DNA from: Deltaproteobacteria bacterium
GTDB lineage: Bacteria > Desulfobacterota > Binatia > Binatales > Binataceae
Reading direction: 5' to 3'
NCBI GenBank assembly: GCA_021780225.1
Contig: JAJXZF010000055.1
Span: forward strand, 1-34,587
Length of the DNA: 34,587 bases
A program made the translations under genes and the position numbers. Position 1 is the first letter of the stretch; each line of letters starts with the position of its first letter. Under the pieces are notes generated by a model. It was not told the origin of the DNA and ran no database searches. It saw nothing but the letters and a program-made list of their open reading frames with translations. This document shows positions 1-9,490 of this stretch, piece by piece.

Positions 1-26
1 GCGATGAAGCCGATGCTGCGCCGAAC

Positions 27-54
27 TTGACAATGGCGCGGCCCTTGCTAAATC
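27..54 (+). promoter_or_regulatory. Weak candidate promoter upstream of the CoA-transferase gene
   Basis: A perfect -35 hexamer TTGACA lies at 27-32, followed after 16 bases by TAAATC (49-54), which matches the -10 consensus poorly. The first 148 bases otherwise hold no gene I can support. The start codon at 149 has its own ribosome-binding site, GAGAGG, at 138-143. Confidence 0.2.
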
Positions 55-148
55 CGAGACCACGGCGCGCAGCCCCCGATATCCGCCGTTCGCCGGCGCG
101 CCGTGCGACGGCTATCCGCGTCTGCGGCGGAAATTTTGAGAGGCACCG

Positions 149-1369
149 ATGGCAGCTTCCCCACATATTCTGGACGCCTACAAGGTTCTCGACTTCACGC
201 AATATATCGCCGGACCCACGGCGTCCCGCATGATGGCGGAGATGGGCGCGGAAGTCATAAAAGTCGAAATCGCGCCCGACGGCGATCGCACGCGCGAATT
301 GCCCTACCTCAAGAACGGACGCAGCGGCTATTACGTTCAGCAAAATCGCGGGAAGCTCGGAATCTGCCTCGATATAAAACGGTCCGAAGCCTCGGCCATC
401 CTTCGCGAGCTCGTGACGAAAGTCGACGTCGTCGTGGAGAATTTCGCGCCGGGCGTAATCGGCCGGATGGGATTCGATTATCAGACGGTCGCGGAGCTGA
501 ATCCGCGCGCCGTGATGTGTTCAATTTCGACTTTCGGACAGAAAGGTCCGCTCGCCCATCTTCCCGGATACGACTTTATCGCGCAGGCCTATTCCGGCAT
601 TACCTCGATGATCGGCGAACCCGGCGGGCAGCCGTACTTTCCGATGGCGGCGGTGGGCGACGTCAGCACGGGCGTGCACGCGGCCCTCGCCATCGTCTCG
701 GCGCTGCTGCATCGGGAGCGCACCGGAACAGGACAATTCATCGATATCGCGCTGCTCGACGCCTATTTCAATTGCCACCACGCAGCCGTGCAGATGTACA
801 GTCTGAGCGGCGGGCAAATCAAGTTGACTCGCGCCGGGAAACACCTTTCGTACGGATCGCCGTGCAGCATCTTTCGCGGCCACAACCACTACATCGTGAT
901 TATGGGCGGCATCGAGCATCAGTGGCGGCAGTTGTGCGCGGCGATGGACCGGCGCGATCTCGCCGCAGATCCGCGGTTTCGCACGAATGCGGATCGCGTT
1001 CGCAACAACGACGTGCTTTTCGACATAATCCAGGGCTGGCTTTTGTCTCTGCCCGGCGACGACGCGATTATGGCGCGCCTGAATGAATATCGCGTGCCAT
1101 CGGCGCCGGTGCTGTCGATAGAGGAGGCGATCGAGCATCCGCACATGCGCGAACGCGGGACCATCGCGCGCGCGCACGATCGGATCCTTGGGGATCTCGA
1201 ACTTCCCGGATTCCCGCTGAAGTTTTCGGAATTTCCAGAAAATCACGATCTGGAAGCGCCGATGCTCGGCGAGCACAATGCGGACATCCTGGCGCGCTAT
1301 CTCGGCTACGACGCCGAGCGCATCGCCGGGCTTGAGCGCACGGGCGTTCTAATCAGCCGGCCAATATAG
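149..1369 (+). CDS. CaiB/BaiF-family CoA-transferase
   Basis: A 406-residue class III CoA-transferase, the usual length for the family. These cytosolic enzymes move CoA between a carboxylic acid and an acyl-CoA through an aspartyl-CoA anhydride. The N-terminal block VLDFTQYIAGPTASRMMAEM and the VVENFAPGVIGRMGFDY block (residues 95-111) are family hallmarks, and the catalytic aspartate is most likely D171 in AAVGDVSTG. The start at 149 is supported by GAGAGG five bases upstream. The gene converges on the amidohydrolase operon to its right with about 30 bases between the stops. Substrate cannot be read from sequence; carnitine-, formyl-, succinyl- or aromatic-acid-specific members look alike. 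Neighbouring acyl-CoA and amidohydrolase genes suggest a catabolic role, which is inference. Confidence 0.93.
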   Translation: MAASPHILDAYKVLDFTQYIAGPTASRMMAEMGAEVIKVEIAPDGDRTRELPYLKNGRSGYYVQQNRGKLGICLDIKRSEASAILRELVTKVDVVVENFAPGVIGRMGFDYQTVAELNPRAVMCSISTFGQKGPLAHLPGYDFIAQAYSGITSMIGEPGGQPYFPMAAVGDVSTGVHAALAIVSALLHRERTGTGQFIDIALLDAYFNCHHAAVQMYSLSGGQIKLTRAGKHLSYGSPCSIFRGHNHYIVIMGGIEHQWRQLCAAMDRRDLAADPRFRTNADRVRNNDVLFDIIQGWLLSLPGDDAIMARLNEYRVPSAPVLSIEEAIEHPHMRERGTIARAHDRILGDLELPGFPLKFSEFPENHDLEAPMLGEHNADILARYLGYDAERIAGLERTGVLISRPI

Positions 1370-1398
1370 GTCGCTTCCAGCGCCGGCGCGGCGCGATC

Positions 1399-2502
1399 TC
1401 AGTTGATATCGATTCCGTAAAGCAGCCGCGCATTGTCGAAGACTATTTTGCGCGTCACTTCCTCGGGCGCCCCGGCGAAGTTTTCCTCGATCACCTTCAA
1501 CGAATTCGGAAACGTCGAATCCGCGTGAGGAAAATCCGACGCCCACATGTAATTGTCGGCGCCGAAGAATTTCCAGGTCGCCGGGCCGAGCGGATCGTCC
1601 TGGAAAGTCGCCCATACGTTCCGCCGCACGTATTCGCTCGGCCGCAGAGGCAGCCGCCGGGAGCTTGGAATCTTGGTGTTCACGTGATCGAGGCGATGTA
1701 TCCAGTTGGGAATCCATCCCACGTCATTCTCGGCGCTGACGATTTTGAGCGTGGGAAACCGCTCGAAGACGCCGCCGTATGTGAGCCGCGTCACGCATTG
1801 TTCGACTACGTGAATCACATGGATCTGCAAGTCCGCCATGGTCGGCATCGCCGGCGTGAGCGGCATCCCCGACACCAGCGGCTTGTGCAAGGATATCGGC
1901 AGATTCGCGCCGGACGCGGCGCGCCAGAGCGGATCGAACCGCTCGTCCGAATAAGGCAGGTCGTTGCCGTCGGAAGCCAGTATCATGATTCCTTTCAGCC
2001 CCATCCGCGCGCATCGCTCGATTTCCGAAACGTCGGGCAGCGCGGCGAGCGAGTAGAGGCAGATCCCGATCAACCGTTTCGGATCGTGCGCGCAAAATTC
2101 GGCCAGCCAATCGTTGTACGCGCGCAAGCAGGCGAGTTGGAGTTCAACGTCCGGCATCGCGAACACCGCGATACCAAGCGTGGAGTAAAGAACTTCGGCG
2201 CGAACGCCGTCGAGGTCCTGGTCCTTCAGCCGCTCGACGGGATCCCATCCGCTTGGACGCGCCGCTTCGTAGCCGTGATTCATGTGCTCGCGCAGTTCGG
2301 CGCCGCCTTTGCCGGCCGCGAAAGCGGCGGCCACGGCCAGCGGATGGATTCCGGGGCCTACGAAGAGATAGGCCGCTCCGCTCTTGTCGTTCTTGACGAC
2401 GCGCGGCGCGCGGTCGCGGAATTTGCGGTCCAGCCTTTCGACCCAGAGATCGCCGGGTTCGGTCATATGGGAATCGGCGGAGATTACATTGTACGCGCTC
2501 AT
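1399..2502 (-). CDS. Amidohydrolase-related protein (amidohydrolase 2, ACMSD-like family)
   Basis: A 367-residue TIM-barrel hydrolase or decarboxylase of the amidohydrolase-2 family (PF04909). The N-terminus carries ISADSHMTEP, the family's D-x-H-x-x-E-P variant of the metal-binding motif. Further supporting blocks are SLHKP in the middle, DVGWIPNWIHRLDH, and ASDFPHADSTFP followed by KIVFDNARLLYGID at the C-terminus. All match family members that take aromatic carboxylates or lactones; the exact substrate is unknown. It is the second gene of a minus-strand pair, 46 bases downstream of the N-acyl-D-amino-acid deacylase-like gene, so the two are probably co-transcribed. Nothing is truncated. 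Sure of family, unsure of reaction. Confidence 0.92.
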   Translation of the reverse strand: MSAYNVISADSHMTEPGDLWVERLDRKFRDRAPRVVKNDKSGAAYLFVGPGIHPLAVAAAFAAGKGGAELREHMNHGYEAARPSGWDPVERLKDQDLDGVRAEVLYSTLGIAVFAMPDVELQLACLRAYNDWLAEFCAHDPKRLIGICLYSLAALPDVSEIERCARMGLKGIMILASDGNDLPYSDERFDPLWRAASGANLPISLHKPLVSGMPLTPAMPTMADLQIHVIHVVEQCVTRLTYGGVFERFPTLKIVSAENDVGWIPNWIHRLDHVNTKIPSSRRLPLRPSEYVRRNVWATFQDDPLGPATWKFFGADNYMWASDFPHADSTFPNSLKVIEENFAGAPEEVTRKIVFDNARLLYGIDIN

Positions 2503-2548
2503 TTTCTTCGTGCTCCCTCTCGTAAAATTTGCTTTCGGAGCCGCGGGC

Positions 2549-4237
2549 TCACGCCGCGATTCCGGGGCGCAGCACGCGGCCGGGCGTGGCGTCGCTATGA
2601 ACGCCGTTGGCGAAAAGTATTTCGCCGTTCACCAGCGTATAGCGCATTCCGCGCGCTTCGGTTACGAGCCGGCGGCCTCCGCCCGGCAAGTCGGCGCGCA
2701 CTTCGGGCAGTTCCTCGCATCCGATCGCCGCCAGATCGAAAATCGCCAAATCAGCCGCCATCCCTGGCTTGATCGCGCCGCGATCCGCGATTCCAAAAAA
2801 CGCGGCCGGTTCCGACGTGATTCGTTTGACGGCGTGCTCGAGGCTGAGCGCTCGGCGCTCACGCACATACTTCCCGATCAAATAGGTCGGATAGCCGGCG
2901 TTGCACAGCATATCGACGTGCGCGCCGCCGTCGGAAATTCCGATCATCGTGCGCGGATCGCTGAATTTCGCCGCCACGCGCGCCTCGTCTGTGTCGAGCA
3001 GCGGGATCATGAAATCGGTCGCAAGGCCGTCTTCGATCGCGAGATCGAAAAACAGGTCGAGCGGCTCCACGCCGCGCTCGCGCGCCGCTTCCGCGATCGT
3101 CCGCCACTGCAACGACTGGAAGCGCGGATCGCGCACCTCTTTGATTTGCGTGCGCTCCCACAGATCGTGAAAGACGGCGCGCCGGCCGAGCTCTTCCGCG
3201 AATTTGCGGCGGAAATCCGGGTCCGCGTAATGCCGCGTTTGCGCTTGCGCCGATTTGTCGCCGAAGGCCGGCTTCATCGAATTCATGCTCGCGAACAAAA
3301 ACGGATTGCGCAGATTGAACTCGACGATCAACGGACGCACCGCGACCTGCGGCGCGCATCCGCGGCGCAGCAACGGCTCGGCGCGCTCGAGCGTCTCCGT
3401 CCACGCGGTCGGCGCGTCGTTGCGATCGCGCAGATTGAGCCAGGTCACCGGCCGGCCGCTCGATTCCGAGAGCAGGTCGAGCAGTTGATATTCGCGATCG
3501 GAAAGGCCGCTCGGCTGTTTGGTCAGCGCGATTTCGATCACGCCGCGGCCAGACGCGCCGAGCGCCCGCGCGTAGCTCCGCAGCTCGTCGTCGCTCGCCA
3601 TCCGGCAGGCCAGCGGCTTGGCTTTGTACCCCAGATGCTGCGGCATGACGGTCAGCGAAAATCCGAAGGCGCCGGCCGCGAACGCCTCGCCCAGCAGGCC
3701 GGCGATCCGTTCGGTTTCCGCGGGCGTCGCCGCGCGTTCCATCGCCTCGTCGCCCATCACCCAATGCCGAAACGGCGAAAGCGGGGCCAGGAACCCGGCG
3801 TTGATTCCAAGCCCGCGCCGCGCCGCCGCCGACATATATTCGGGAAAGGTCTCCCAATCCCACGTGATTCCGCGCATCAGCACGTCATGCGGAATCGCCT
3901 CGACATGCACGAGGTTCCAGGTCGCGACCTCGCGTTCGGCGGGCTTGCAGGGCGCCAGCCCGACGCCGCAATTGCCCATGATGACCGTCGTTACGCCGTG
4001 CCACGACGAACACGAAACCAGCGGATCCCAGCAGATTTGCGCATCGTAATGGGTATGCGGATCGATAAATCCGGGCGCGACGATCAGGCCCGATGCGTCG
4101 ATTTCACGCGCCGCGTCGCCGTTCGCTTCGCCGCACGCCGCGATTCGCCCTTGGACGATTCCAACGTCGCCCCGGCAGGCCGGCGCTCCGGTTCCGTCAA
4201 CGATCGTCCCGTTGCGGATTATCGTGTCGTATCGCAT
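2549..4237 (-). CDS. D-aminoacylase/N-acyl-D-amino-acid deacylase-like amidohydrolase
   Basis: A 562-residue metal-dependent amidohydrolase (amidohydrolase family 3). It opens with the small beta-domain YDTIIRNGTIVDGTGAPA, followed by the zinc-ligand motif APGFIDPHTHYD and the MGNCGVG block typical of D-aminoacylases and N-acyl-D-amino-acid deacylases. GISDGGAHVDML near the C-terminal third carries the family's conserved aspartate, and the chain ends with GMAADLAIFD and LVNGEILFANGV closing the beta-domain. Members hydrolyse N-acyl-D-amino acids or related cyclic amides in the cytosol. It is first in a minus-strand pair with the amidohydrolase-2 gene and divergent from the HtrA-like gene. The specific substrate is not determinable; some soil homologues act on xenobiotic amides. 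Confidence 0.9.
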   Translation of the reverse strand: MRYDTIIRNGTIVDGTGAPACRGDVGIVQGRIAACGEANGDAAREIDASGLIVAPGFIDPHTHYDAQICWDPLVSCSSWHGVTTVIMGNCGVGLAPCKPAEREVATWNLVHVEAIPHDVLMRGITWDWETFPEYMSAAARRGLGINAGFLAPLSPFRHWVMGDEAMERAATPAETERIAGLLGEAFAAGAFGFSLTVMPQHLGYKAKPLACRMASDDELRSYARALGASGRGVIEIALTKQPSGLSDREYQLLDLLSESSGRPVTWLNLRDRNDAPTAWTETLERAEPLLRRGCAPQVAVRPLIVEFNLRNPFLFASMNSMKPAFGDKSAQAQTRHYADPDFRRKFAEELGRRAVFHDLWERTQIKEVRDPRFQSLQWRTIAEAARERGVEPLDLFFDLAIEDGLATDFMIPLLDTDEARVAAKFSDPRTMIGISDGGAHVDMLCNAGYPTYLIGKYVRERRALSLEHAVKRITSEPAAFFGIADRGAIKPGMAADLAIFDLAAIGCEELPEVRADLPGGGRRLVTEARGMRYTLVNGEILFANGVHSDATPGRVLRPGIAA

Positions 4238-4388
4238 CGTCCGCTGGACCTCCTGGCGGCGTTCAACCTCTTCGCTAGGACGGCGCCGCCAACGATGTCA
4301 AGCGCGCGATCCGCCGCGCTTTCGTTTGACGGGCGGCGCAGGAAGATTATTTTGAAGCAGGACGCCCGGACGTCGCCGGAGCCGCATC

Positions 4389-5297
4389 GTGAACGCTAAT
4401 CCCTTGCCGTTGCAGAAGGTCGCGCGTGCGACCGTCGCGATTCATTGTCAGGTTCCGCCCGCCCATCCTTCGGTCGCGATCGGACTCGGCGCCGATCGCC
4501 GCGGCACCGGCGCGATCGTCAGCGCCGACGGTCTTATCCTCACCGTAAATTACGTGGTCATGGGCGCGGAGAATGCGATCGTCACGCTTTCCGGCGGCGA
4601 ACAGGTTCCCGCGCGCATCGTCGCCCGCGATTTCACCACCAGTCTCGGCCTGCTCAAGATCGACGGGCGCGATTTTCCGCATCTCGAAGTCGTTTCCTCG
4701 GAAACCTGCAAGCTCGGCGACGAGGTCTTCATGGTGTCGAGCCTCGGCGGCGAAAAACGCTGCGGCGACACCGGGCTGATCACCTATCTGGGCCAATTCG
4801 ACGCGGCGTGGGAATTCGTGCTCGAACGATGCGTGTGCGTCACCGCGTCGGCGCTGAATATCGGCCTCAACGGCGGCCCGATTTGCAATTCGCGCGGCCA
4901 ATTAGTCGCGGTCAGCTATCTCACTTTCGCGGATCTGATTCGCCCGATCCTCGGCATTCCCGGCGAATGCTTCCTCTCCGGCCGCGACGAATTGATCCGC
5001 CACGGCCATCGCGTCAGCACGCCGCCGCGCCTGTGGCTGGGCCTGCTTTCCTACACCTTGCGCGAACACGTGGTGATCGCGGGCGTGATGCCGGGCAGTC
5101 CCGGCGAAAAGGCCGGGCTGCGCCAGGGCGATCTGGTGCTGACCGCGGACGGCGCCGAGATTCACGAACGCAAGGCGCTCTACGACGCCATCAACCGCCA
5201 TCGGCCCGGCGAATGCGTGCAGCTCCGCGTGATGCGCAACAACGAGGTCCACACGATCGACGTTCCGGCGATAGTCGTGGACGAGTTCCTCGGCTGA
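4389..5297 (+). CDS. HtrA-like S1C protein with PDZ domain, catalytic triad lost (pseudoprotease)
   Basis: A 302-residue DegP/HtrA-type fold. Residues 39-178 align with the trypsin-like core and about 214-290 with a PDZ domain (GVMPGSPGEKAGLRQGDLVL). All three catalytic positions are replaced. The HtrA histidine motif TNNHVV reads TVNYVV (Y55). The aspartate of the T-D-L-A-L-L-K-I block is S85 in TTSLGLLKI. The serine of GNSGGP is N161 in GLNGGP. Surrounding structural residues are kept, so this looks like a folded, non-proteolytic scaffold rather than a decayed gene. No signal peptide or membrane helix is visible, so it is probably cytosolic. The start is GTG at 4389, with CGGAG seven bases upstream. 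It is divergent from the amidohydrolases and convergent with ppdK. Binding of protein C-termini through the PDZ domain is inference. Confidence 0.87.
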   Translation: MNANPLPLQKVARATVAIHCQVPPAHPSVAIGLGADRRGTGAIVSADGLILTVNYVVMGAENAIVTLSGGEQVPARIVARDFTTSLGLLKIDGRDFPHLEVVSSETCKLGDEVFMVSSLGGEKRCGDTGLITYLGQFDAAWEFVLERCVCVTASALNIGLNGGPICNSRGQLVAVSYLTFADLIRPILGIPGECFLSGRDELIRHGHRVSTPPRLWLGLLSYTLREHVVIAGVMPGSPGEKAGLRQGDLVLTADGAEIHERKALYDAINRHRPGECVQLRVMRNNEVHTIDVPAIVVDEFLG

Positions 5298-5307
5298 CCG
5301 CCCGCCG

Positions 5308-8055
5308 CTACACGTCTTTGAATTCGCGTTTCGCCTTGCGCGCTTCGATCGCCGCCTGCGCCGCCGCGAGCCGCGCGACCGGCAGCCGGAACGGCGAGCA
5401 CGATACGTAATCGAGCCCGAGGCGATGGCACAGCTTGACGCTCGCCGGATCGCCGCCATGTTCGCCGCAGATGCCGATCTTGATTTTGCGGTTGGCTTTG
5501 CGGCCCCGCTCGATCGCGATCTCCATCAGGCCGGCGACGCCGCTCGCGTCGAGTTCCTGAAACGGATCTTTGCGGTACACGCCGCGCTCCAGATAGGCGT
5601 CGAGGAACTTGACCGAATCGTCGCGCGAAAGCCCGTAGGTCATCTGCGTCAGATCGTTGGTGCCGAAGGAGAAGAAGTCGGCCACCGCGCCGATTTCGCC
5701 GGCTTCGATACAGGCGCGCGGCACTTCGATCATCGTGCCGAGCAGAAACGTCATCCGGTTCTTGCCGTTGCCGCCGATCTCCTGCGCGACCGCGCGAATC
5801 TCCTTCGCCAGAAATTCAAATTCGCGGCGCTCGCCGATCAACGGCAGCATGATCTCCGGATCGACTTTGATCTTCTCGCGCTTCAATTCGAGCGCCGCCT
5901 CGAGGATCGCGCGCGCCTGCGCCCGGTAGATTTCCGGATGGCTGACGCCGAGGCGGGAGCCGCGATGGCCCAGCATCGGATTGAATTCATGCAGGTTGTC
6001 GCGCACGCGGCGCAGATGCTCGGGATCGACGCCCATGTCGGACGCGAGCTTGCGAATCTCGTCGTCGGTGTGCGGCAGGAATTCGTGCAGCGGCGGATCG
6101 AGCAGCCGAATTGTCACCGGCTTGCCCGCCATCTCGCGCAGAATTTCGACAAAATCCGCACGCTGCATCGGCACGATCTTCTCCAGCGCGCGCGCCCGCT
6201 GCTCTGCGGTTTCCGCGAGGATCATCTCGCGCACCGCCTCGATCCGGCCGGGACCGAAGAACATGTGCTCGGTGCGGCACAGCCCGATTCCCTCGGCGCC
6301 GTACTCGATCGCCGTGCGCGCGTCGCCGGGAGTGTCGGCGTTGGCGCGCACGCCAAGGCGCCGTTCCTGATCGGCCCATTTCATAAAGCGCCGGAAGTGA
6401 TCCGAAAGTTCCGGCGGCGCCGTCGGCACGCGCCCCGCGATTACTTCGCCGGTCGAGCCGTCGAGCGTCAGATGCTCGCCGCGCCGGATCACCTTGTCGC
6501 CCACCTTGAGCGCGCCCGCCGCGTAGTCGATTTCCAGCGCGCCGCATCCCGCGACGCAGCACTTGCCCATCCCGCGCGCGACCACGGCGGCGTGGCTGGT
6601 CATGCCGCCGCGCGCGGTGAGAATGCCCTCCGCCACCTGCATCCCATGGATGTCCTCGGGCGAGGTTTCGATCCGCACCAGGATTACTTTGTGCCCCGCC
6701 TGGCTCGCGGCCACCGCCTCGTCGGCGGAGAACACCGCTTCGCCCGCGACCGCGCCCGGCGAGGCCGGCAGTCCGCGCGCGATCACGTCCTTCGCCGCGT
6801 TTGGATCGAGCCGCGGATGCAGCAGTTGTTCGAGCTGCGCCGGCTCCACGCGCATCAGCGCCGCGCGCCGGTCGATCAGCCGCTCCTCGGCCATCTCGAC
6901 CGCCGCCCGCACCGCCGCCGCCGCGGTGCGCTTGCCGGTGCGCGTCTGCAGCATGAACAGGCGTTCGCGCTCGATCGTGAACTCCATGTCCTGCATGTCG
7001 CGGAAATGCTTTTCCAGCCGCCCGGAGATATTGAGCAGCTCTTTGTAAACTTTGGGGAAGCTCTCTTCGAGCGTGGCGTGGCCCGTCGCGCGCCCGGCTT
7101 CATCCACGGCGTTGCGCTTCGCCCACTCGCGTCCCGCGGCGAGACTGATCTGCCGGGGAGTGCGGATTCCCGCGACCACGTCTTCGCCCTGCGCGTTCGG
7201 CAGGAATTCGCCGTAGATTCCTTTCGCGCCGGTTGACGGATCGCGCGTGAAGGCGACGCCCGTCGCGCAATCGGAGCCAAGGTTGCCGAAGACCATCGAT
7301 TGCACGGTCACGGCCGTGCCCCAGTCGCCGGGGATATTGTTGATTTTGCGGTAGGTGACGGCGCGATCGTTGTTCCACGATCCGAACACCGCGCCGATCG
7401 CTTCCCACAACTGCTCGCGCGGATCCTGCGGCAGATCGCGGCCGGCCTTGCGGCGGATCAGGTCGCGGAATTCGTCCACTAGTTCCTTCAGATCGGCGAC
7501 GCCGAGATCGACGTCTTCATGCACGCCGCGCGCGGCCTTCTTGCGCTCGATTATCTCTTCAAACGGATCGCGATCGTTCTTGTCCTCGGGCTTGAGCTTC
7601 AGCACCACGTCGCCGTACATCTGGCAGAACCGCCGGTACGAATCCCAGGCGAAGCGCGGATTGCCGCTCACGGCTTCCAGACCCGCGACCGTCTTGTCGG
7701 TCAGGCCGAGGTTGAGGACGGTGTCCATCATGCCGGGCATCGAAACCCGCGCGCCCGAGCGCACCGAGACCAGCAGCGGATTTTTCGCGTCGCCGAACTT
7801 GCGGCCGAGCGCCCGTTCGATCCGCGCGACGCTTTTTTCGACGCCCTGCTCGAGCCCCTTCGGATACTTGCTCTTGTGTTCGTAAAAGTGGTTGCAGACG
7901 CGCGTCGAAATCGTGAAGCCCGGCGGCACCGGCAGCTTGAGCGACGCCATCTCGGCCAGGTTCGCGCCCTTTCCGCCCAGCAAATCGCGCATGCTCGCGC
8001 GTCCTTCGCTCACGCCCGCGCCAAAAAAATAAATCTCCGGATGAACCCGAGCCAT
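5308..8055 (-). CDS. ppdK: Pyruvate, phosphate dikinase
   Basis: A 915-residue enzyme interconverting pyruvate, ATP and phosphate with PEP, AMP and pyrophosphate. Domains appear in order: the N-terminal ATP-grasp region starting with GAGVSEGRASMRDLLGGKGA, the swivelling phosphohistidine domain with H488 in GGMTSHAAVVARGMGKCCV, and the C-terminal PEP/pyruvate barrel with FGTNDLTQMTYGLSRDD and the catalytic cysteine C863 in IGICGEHGGDP. Length is close to the usual 880-900. The ATG at 8055 has GGAG eleven bases upstream. It is the last gene of a minus-strand run behind the phosphoesterase and glyQS, 74 bases after glyQS. Direction in vivo, glycolytic or gluconeogenic, cannot be told. No ppdK regulatory kinase gene is seen nearby. 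Confidence 0.97.
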   Translation of the reverse strand: MARVHPEIYFFGAGVSEGRASMRDLLGGKGANLAEMASLKLPVPPGFTISTRVCNHFYEHKSKYPKGLEQGVEKSVARIERALGRKFGDAKNPLLVSVRSGARVSMPGMMDTVLNLGLTDKTVAGLEAVSGNPRFAWDSYRRFCQMYGDVVLKLKPEDKNDRDPFEEIIERKKAARGVHEDVDLGVADLKELVDEFRDLIRRKAGRDLPQDPREQLWEAIGAVFGSWNNDRAVTYRKINNIPGDWGTAVTVQSMVFGNLGSDCATGVAFTRDPSTGAKGIYGEFLPNAQGEDVVAGIRTPRQISLAAGREWAKRNAVDEAGRATGHATLEESFPKVYKELLNISGRLEKHFRDMQDMEFTIERERLFMLQTRTGKRTAAAAVRAAVEMAEERLIDRRAALMRVEPAQLEQLLHPRLDPNAAKDVIARGLPASPGAVAGEAVFSADEAVAASQAGHKVILVRIETSPEDIHGMQVAEGILTARGGMTSHAAVVARGMGKCCVAGCGALEIDYAAGALKVGDKVIRRGEHLTLDGSTGEVIAGRVPTAPPELSDHFRRFMKWADQERRLGVRANADTPGDARTAIEYGAEGIGLCRTEHMFFGPGRIEAVREMILAETAEQRARALEKIVPMQRADFVEILREMAGKPVTIRLLDPPLHEFLPHTDDEIRKLASDMGVDPEHLRRVRDNLHEFNPMLGHRGSRLGVSHPEIYRAQARAILEAALELKREKIKVDPEIMLPLIGERREFEFLAKEIRAVAQEIGGNGKNRMTFLLGTMIEVPRACIEAGEIGAVADFFSFGTNDLTQMTYGLSRDDSVKFLDAYLERGVYRKDPFQELDASGVAGLMEIAIERGRKANRKIKIGICGEHGGDPASVKLCHRLGLDYVSCSPFRLPVARLAAAQAAIEARKAKREFKDV

Positions 8056-8129
8056 CGCAGTTCAATCTCCAGTCCGTATGTTTGTCGGTTGAAAAAATCG
8101 CCGCGCATGGGCCGTTTCGGCCGCGCGCG

Positions 8130-9482
8130 CTAGCGATGCCATCCGATCCGTTCCGTCAATGTTTCGACCAGCTTCGCGATCGGCGCGCGCACCTGCTCGG
8201 TGGTGTCGCGATCGCGCAGCGTCACCGTGTCGTCTTCCATCGTCTGATGATCGATCGTCACGCCAAAGGGCGTGCCGACTTCGTCCTGGCGCCGGTAGCG
8301 CCGGCCGATCGATCCCGCCTGATCGTAAGTCGTGGTGAAATACGGCGCCAGCCGCGCCCGCACCTCGTGCGCCTTCTCCGGCTGTCCGCCCTTGCGCAGC
8401 AGCGGATAGACCGCGGCCTTGATCGGCGCGAGGCGCGGATCGAGCCGCAGCACGATTCGCGTCTCGTTTTCGACCACGTCCTCGTCGTACGCGTCGATCA
8501 GAAACGCCAGCATCGTGCGATCGACTCCCGCCGCCGGCTCGATCACCCATGGCCGGTAGCGGCTCTTCGCCTCTTCGTCGAAATAGGTCAGGTCCTTGCC
8601 GCTGTACTTCGCATGCTGGTCGAGGTCGAAGCTGCCGCGCCGCGCGATTCCCTCCAGCTCGCCCCATCCGAACGGATAGAGGAACTCCACGTCGGTGGTG
8701 CCGCGCGAATAGTGCGAGAGTTCGTCCTGGGCGTGCGGGCGCAGGCGGAGGTGGTCCTGCCGCACGCCGTATTTCACGTACCAGTTGAAGCGCTCGTTGA
8801 CCCAGTAGTCGAACCAGCCCTGCTCCTGCGCCGGATCGGGCTTGACGAAGAATTCCATCTCCATCTGTTCGAATTCGCGGGTGCGAAAAATGAAGTTGCC
8901 CGGCGTGATTTCGTTGCGGAAGGACTTGCCGGTCTGCGCCACGCCGAACGGCAGCTTCACGCGCTGGGTGTCGATGATATTCGCGAAGTTGGCGAAAATT
9001 CCCTGCGCCGTTTCGGGCCGCAGATAGATCGTGCTCGCGGTGTCCTCGACCGGCCCCATGAAGGTCTTGAACATCAGGTTGAACTGCCGCGCCTCGGTCA
9101 GTTCGCCGCCGCATTCGGGGCAGCGGTCGCCTTGAATGTGGTCGGCACGAAAACGCTGCTTGCAGTTTTTGCAATCCACCAGCGGGTCGGTGAAGTTCTG
9201 CAGATGGCCGGAGGCTTCCCAGGTGCGCGGATGCTGCAAAATGGCGCTGTCGAGGCCGAGCACGTCGATGCGGCGCTGCACCATGTCGCGCCACCACGCC
9301 TCTTTGACGTTGCGCTTAAGCTCGACGCCGAGGGGGCCGTAATCGAAGGTCGAACCGAGGCCGCCGTAAATATCGCTGGCCGGAAAAACGATTCCGCGGC
9401 GCTTGCACAGGTTGACGATTTTCTCCATCGTGACCGCGCGTTGCGGCGCGGTCTCGGCTTGAGGAGCGGTTTCCGCGGACAA
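8130..9482 (-). CDS. glyQS: Glycyl-tRNA synthetase, alpha2 (single-chain) type
   Basis: A class II aminoacyl-tRNA synthetase of 450 residues that charges tRNA-Gly, of the homodimeric type found in eukaryotes, archaea and many bacteria rather than the alpha2beta2 GlyQ/GlyS type. Visible marks are NLCKRRGIVFPASDIYGG, a zinc-binding pair C104/C107 and C121/C124, motif 2 GKSFRNEITP with FRTREFEQMEMEFF, and motif 3 GVDRTMLAFLIDAY. I choose the TTG start at 9482 because a perfect AGGAGG (complement of 9491-9496) lies eight bases upstream; the first in-frame ATG (9428) has no ribosome-binding site. This gives an Ala/Glu/Pro-rich 18-residue N-terminal extension. It lies between the phosphoesterase and ppdK genes and is probably co-transcribed with them. 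Confidence 0.96.
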   Translation of the reverse strand: MSAETAPQAETAPQRAVTMEKIVNLCKRRGIVFPASDIYGGLGSTFDYGPLGVELKRNVKEAWWRDMVQRRIDVLGLDSAILQHPRTWEASGHLQNFTDPLVDCKNCKQRFRADHIQGDRCPECGGELTEARQFNLMFKTFMGPVEDTASTIYLRPETAQGIFANFANIIDTQRVKLPFGVAQTGKSFRNEITPGNFIFRTREFEQMEMEFFVKPDPAQEQGWFDYWVNERFNWYVKYGVRQDHLRLRPHAQDELSHYSRGTTDVEFLYPFGWGELEGIARRGSFDLDQHAKYSGKDLTYFDEEAKSRYRPWVIEPAAGVDRTMLAFLIDAYDEDVVENETRIVLRLDPRLAPIKAAVYPLLRKGGQPEKAHEVRARLAPYFTTTYDQAGSIGRRYRRQDEVGTPFGVTIDHQTMEDDTVTLRDRDTTEQVRAPIAKLVETLTERIGWHR

Positions 9483-9490
9483 AAAGTCTT

